From assembly GCA_937915475.1 (NCBI GenBank), contig CALGIR010000199.1, positions 1 to 6,757 of the forward strand: DNA of 6,757 bases. Direction: 5' to 3'. Positions 6,391 through 6,757 of this stretch are shown here, piece after piece (within the stretch, counting starts at the first letter, position 1; every line of letters starts with the position of its first letter). The translations under genes and the position numbers were made by a program. Source of the DNA: an uncultured Bacteroidales bacterium (GTDB lineage: Bacteria > Bacteroidota > Bacteroidia > Bacteroidales > Tenuifilaceae). Under the pieces are notes generated by a model, which did not search any database, had not been told where the DNA came from, and saw only the letters and a program-made list of their open reading frames with translations.

Positions 6391-6439
6391 AGTATGCTGA
6401 TAAATGGCTCTTTGGTGTGCTTTTTTGGATTTACTATGA

Positions 6440-6462
6440 TGCAATTTACAAAGGATATTGCA
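6440..6462. promoter_or_regulatory. Inverted repeat upstream of the kinase gene, candidate operator
   Basis: TGCAAT (6440-6445) and ATTGCA (6457-6462) form a perfect 6-bp inverted repeat with an 11-bp spacer, centred about 60 bases before the kinase start. Arm centres 17 bp apart would suit a dimer contacting about one and a half helical turns. TATCCTTTG and TATGCTTTG also read on the minus strand in this stretch. Each resembles a -7 box but has three bases instead of two between TA and TTTG, so I do not assign a promoter. Confidence 0.25.
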
Positions 6463-6468
6463 AAGCAT

Positions 6469-6500
6469 AAAAAAAAGGTGCCGAATTCGGCACCTTTTTT
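6469..6500 (-). terminator. Strong intrinsic terminator of nifJ, palindromic and probably bidirectional
   Basis: GGTGCCGAATTCGGCACC (6477-6494) is a perfect palindrome that folds into a 7-bp GC-rich stem with an AATT loop. Read on the minus strand it is followed by eight Us (complement of A6469-A6476), beginning 18 bases after the nifJ stop codon. T6495-T6500 on the plus strand would let it work in the other direction too. It separates nifJ from the kinase gene, so the kinase must have its own promoter below it. Confidence 0.92.
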
Positions 6501-6518
6501 AAAGATAGTATTGAATGA

Positions 6519-6757
6519 TTATTTTGAGTACTCCATTGCAGCAAGTCGTAAGTAGGAGTTGTATCTCCATTTTGCGCTCTCTTCTGCAGCTTTGAATAGT
6601 TCAGCAGCCTGCTCGGGGAATGATTTTTGAAGAGATGTGTAGCGAACCTCGCTCTTTAGGAAATCTTGGAATTTGCTCCAATCTGGCGCTTTAGAATCGA
6701 GTTGGAAAGGATTTTTACCCTCAGCCTCAATTCTTGGGTCAAATCGGTAGTTATGCC
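6519..6757 (-). CDS. nifJ: Pyruvate:ferredoxin (flavodoxin) oxidoreductase, C-terminal 78 residues
   Basis: The right edge cuts this gene; only the last 78 codons and the stop are present, reading leftward. The visible protein begins HNYRFDPRIEAEGKNPFQLD and continues with KAPDWSKFQDFL, SEVRYTSLQKSFP and AAELFKAAEESAKWRYNSYL, ending LAAMEYSK. The YRFDPR, GKNPFQLDSK and EVRYTSL blocks are characteristic of the extreme C-terminus of the long single-chain NifJ type of pyruvate:ferredoxin oxidoreductase. The enzyme oxidises pyruvate with coenzyme A to acetyl-CoA, CO2 and reduced ferredoxin, and is typical of anaerobes. None of the catalytic parts (thiamine diphosphate site, iron-sulphur clusters) lies in this window. 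The stop is TAA at 6519-6521, followed by a strong terminator. It was identified by reading the reverse strand and is recognised from memory of the family. Confidence 0.88.
   Translation of the reverse strand, partial: HNYRFDPRIEAEGKNPFQLDSKAPDWSKFQDFLKSEVRYTSLQKSFPEQAAELFKAAEESAKWRYNSYLRLAAMEYSK

Noticed and set aside
6388..6432. Lipoprotein signal in the kinase (C15 in AFSC)
   Set aside because: Phenylalanine at -2 and alanine at -3 do not fit a lipobox, and the segment fits an ordinary signal peptide ending near GYSQ.
1..6757. CRISPR array, insertion sequence, tRNA, riboswitch or phage remnant
   Set aside because: Reading both strands showed no spaced direct repeats, transposase motifs, cloverleaf structures or riboswitch-like leaders; gene spacing leaves little room for them.

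Overview
The window looks like ordinary chromosomal DNA from a member of the Bacteroidota (Bacteroidetes), probably an anaerobe of the Bacteroidales or a related order. Four things point there. The base composition is AT-rich. Shine-Dalgarno sequences are absent or weak in front of the genes. Two exact copies of the Bacteroidetes -7 promoter box (TAnnTTTG) lie in front of genes. The longest gene is a signal-peptide-bearing beta-propeller / Y_Y_Y / LytS-type sensor kinase next to a LytTR response regulator, a pairing typical of the phylum. The C-terminus of a pyruvate:ferredoxin oxidoreductase at the right edge suggests anaerobic or microaerobic metabolism.

Layout. Positions 1-235 are non-coding as far as I can tell. 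They hold a GC-rich hairpin, a perfect CATTGA-ATA-TCAATG dyad and a good promoter for the first gene. Two plus-strand genes follow: a small transaldolase of the Fsa/TalC family (236-895), then, after a terminator-like hairpin, a YciO/YrdC-family protein (980-1591). The rest lies on the minus strand. Read 5' to 3' it runs: nifJ C-terminus (6757-6519), a strong perfectly palindromic terminator (about 6500-6469), the propeller sensor kinase (6390-3400), the LytTR response regulator (3344-2580), ruvX/yqgF (2576-2136) and def (2143-1592). The def and yciO-like stop codons abut tail to tail with no base between them.

How the genes fit together. The kinase and regulator should form one two-component system: a periplasmic propeller sensor, one transmembrane helix, a cytoplasmic HisKA-like/HATPase unit, and a receiver with a LytTR DNA-binding output. 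The regulator is tightly packed against ruvX (three bases between stop and start) and ruvX overlaps def by 8 bp. Regulator, ruvX and def are therefore probably one transcription unit that couples a signalling protein to two housekeeping functions. An exact TATCTTTG box between kinase and regulator could let these three be expressed apart from the kinase.

I found no new defence, mobile or otherwise undescribed system. The items worth a second look are small: a three-cysteine cluster just outside the membrane in the kinase, unusual residues in the LytTR recognition region, the in-frame stop/start arrangement of regulator and ruvX, several dyads in regulatory positions, and a kinase start codon that should be moved 78 bases downstream of the longest reading frame.
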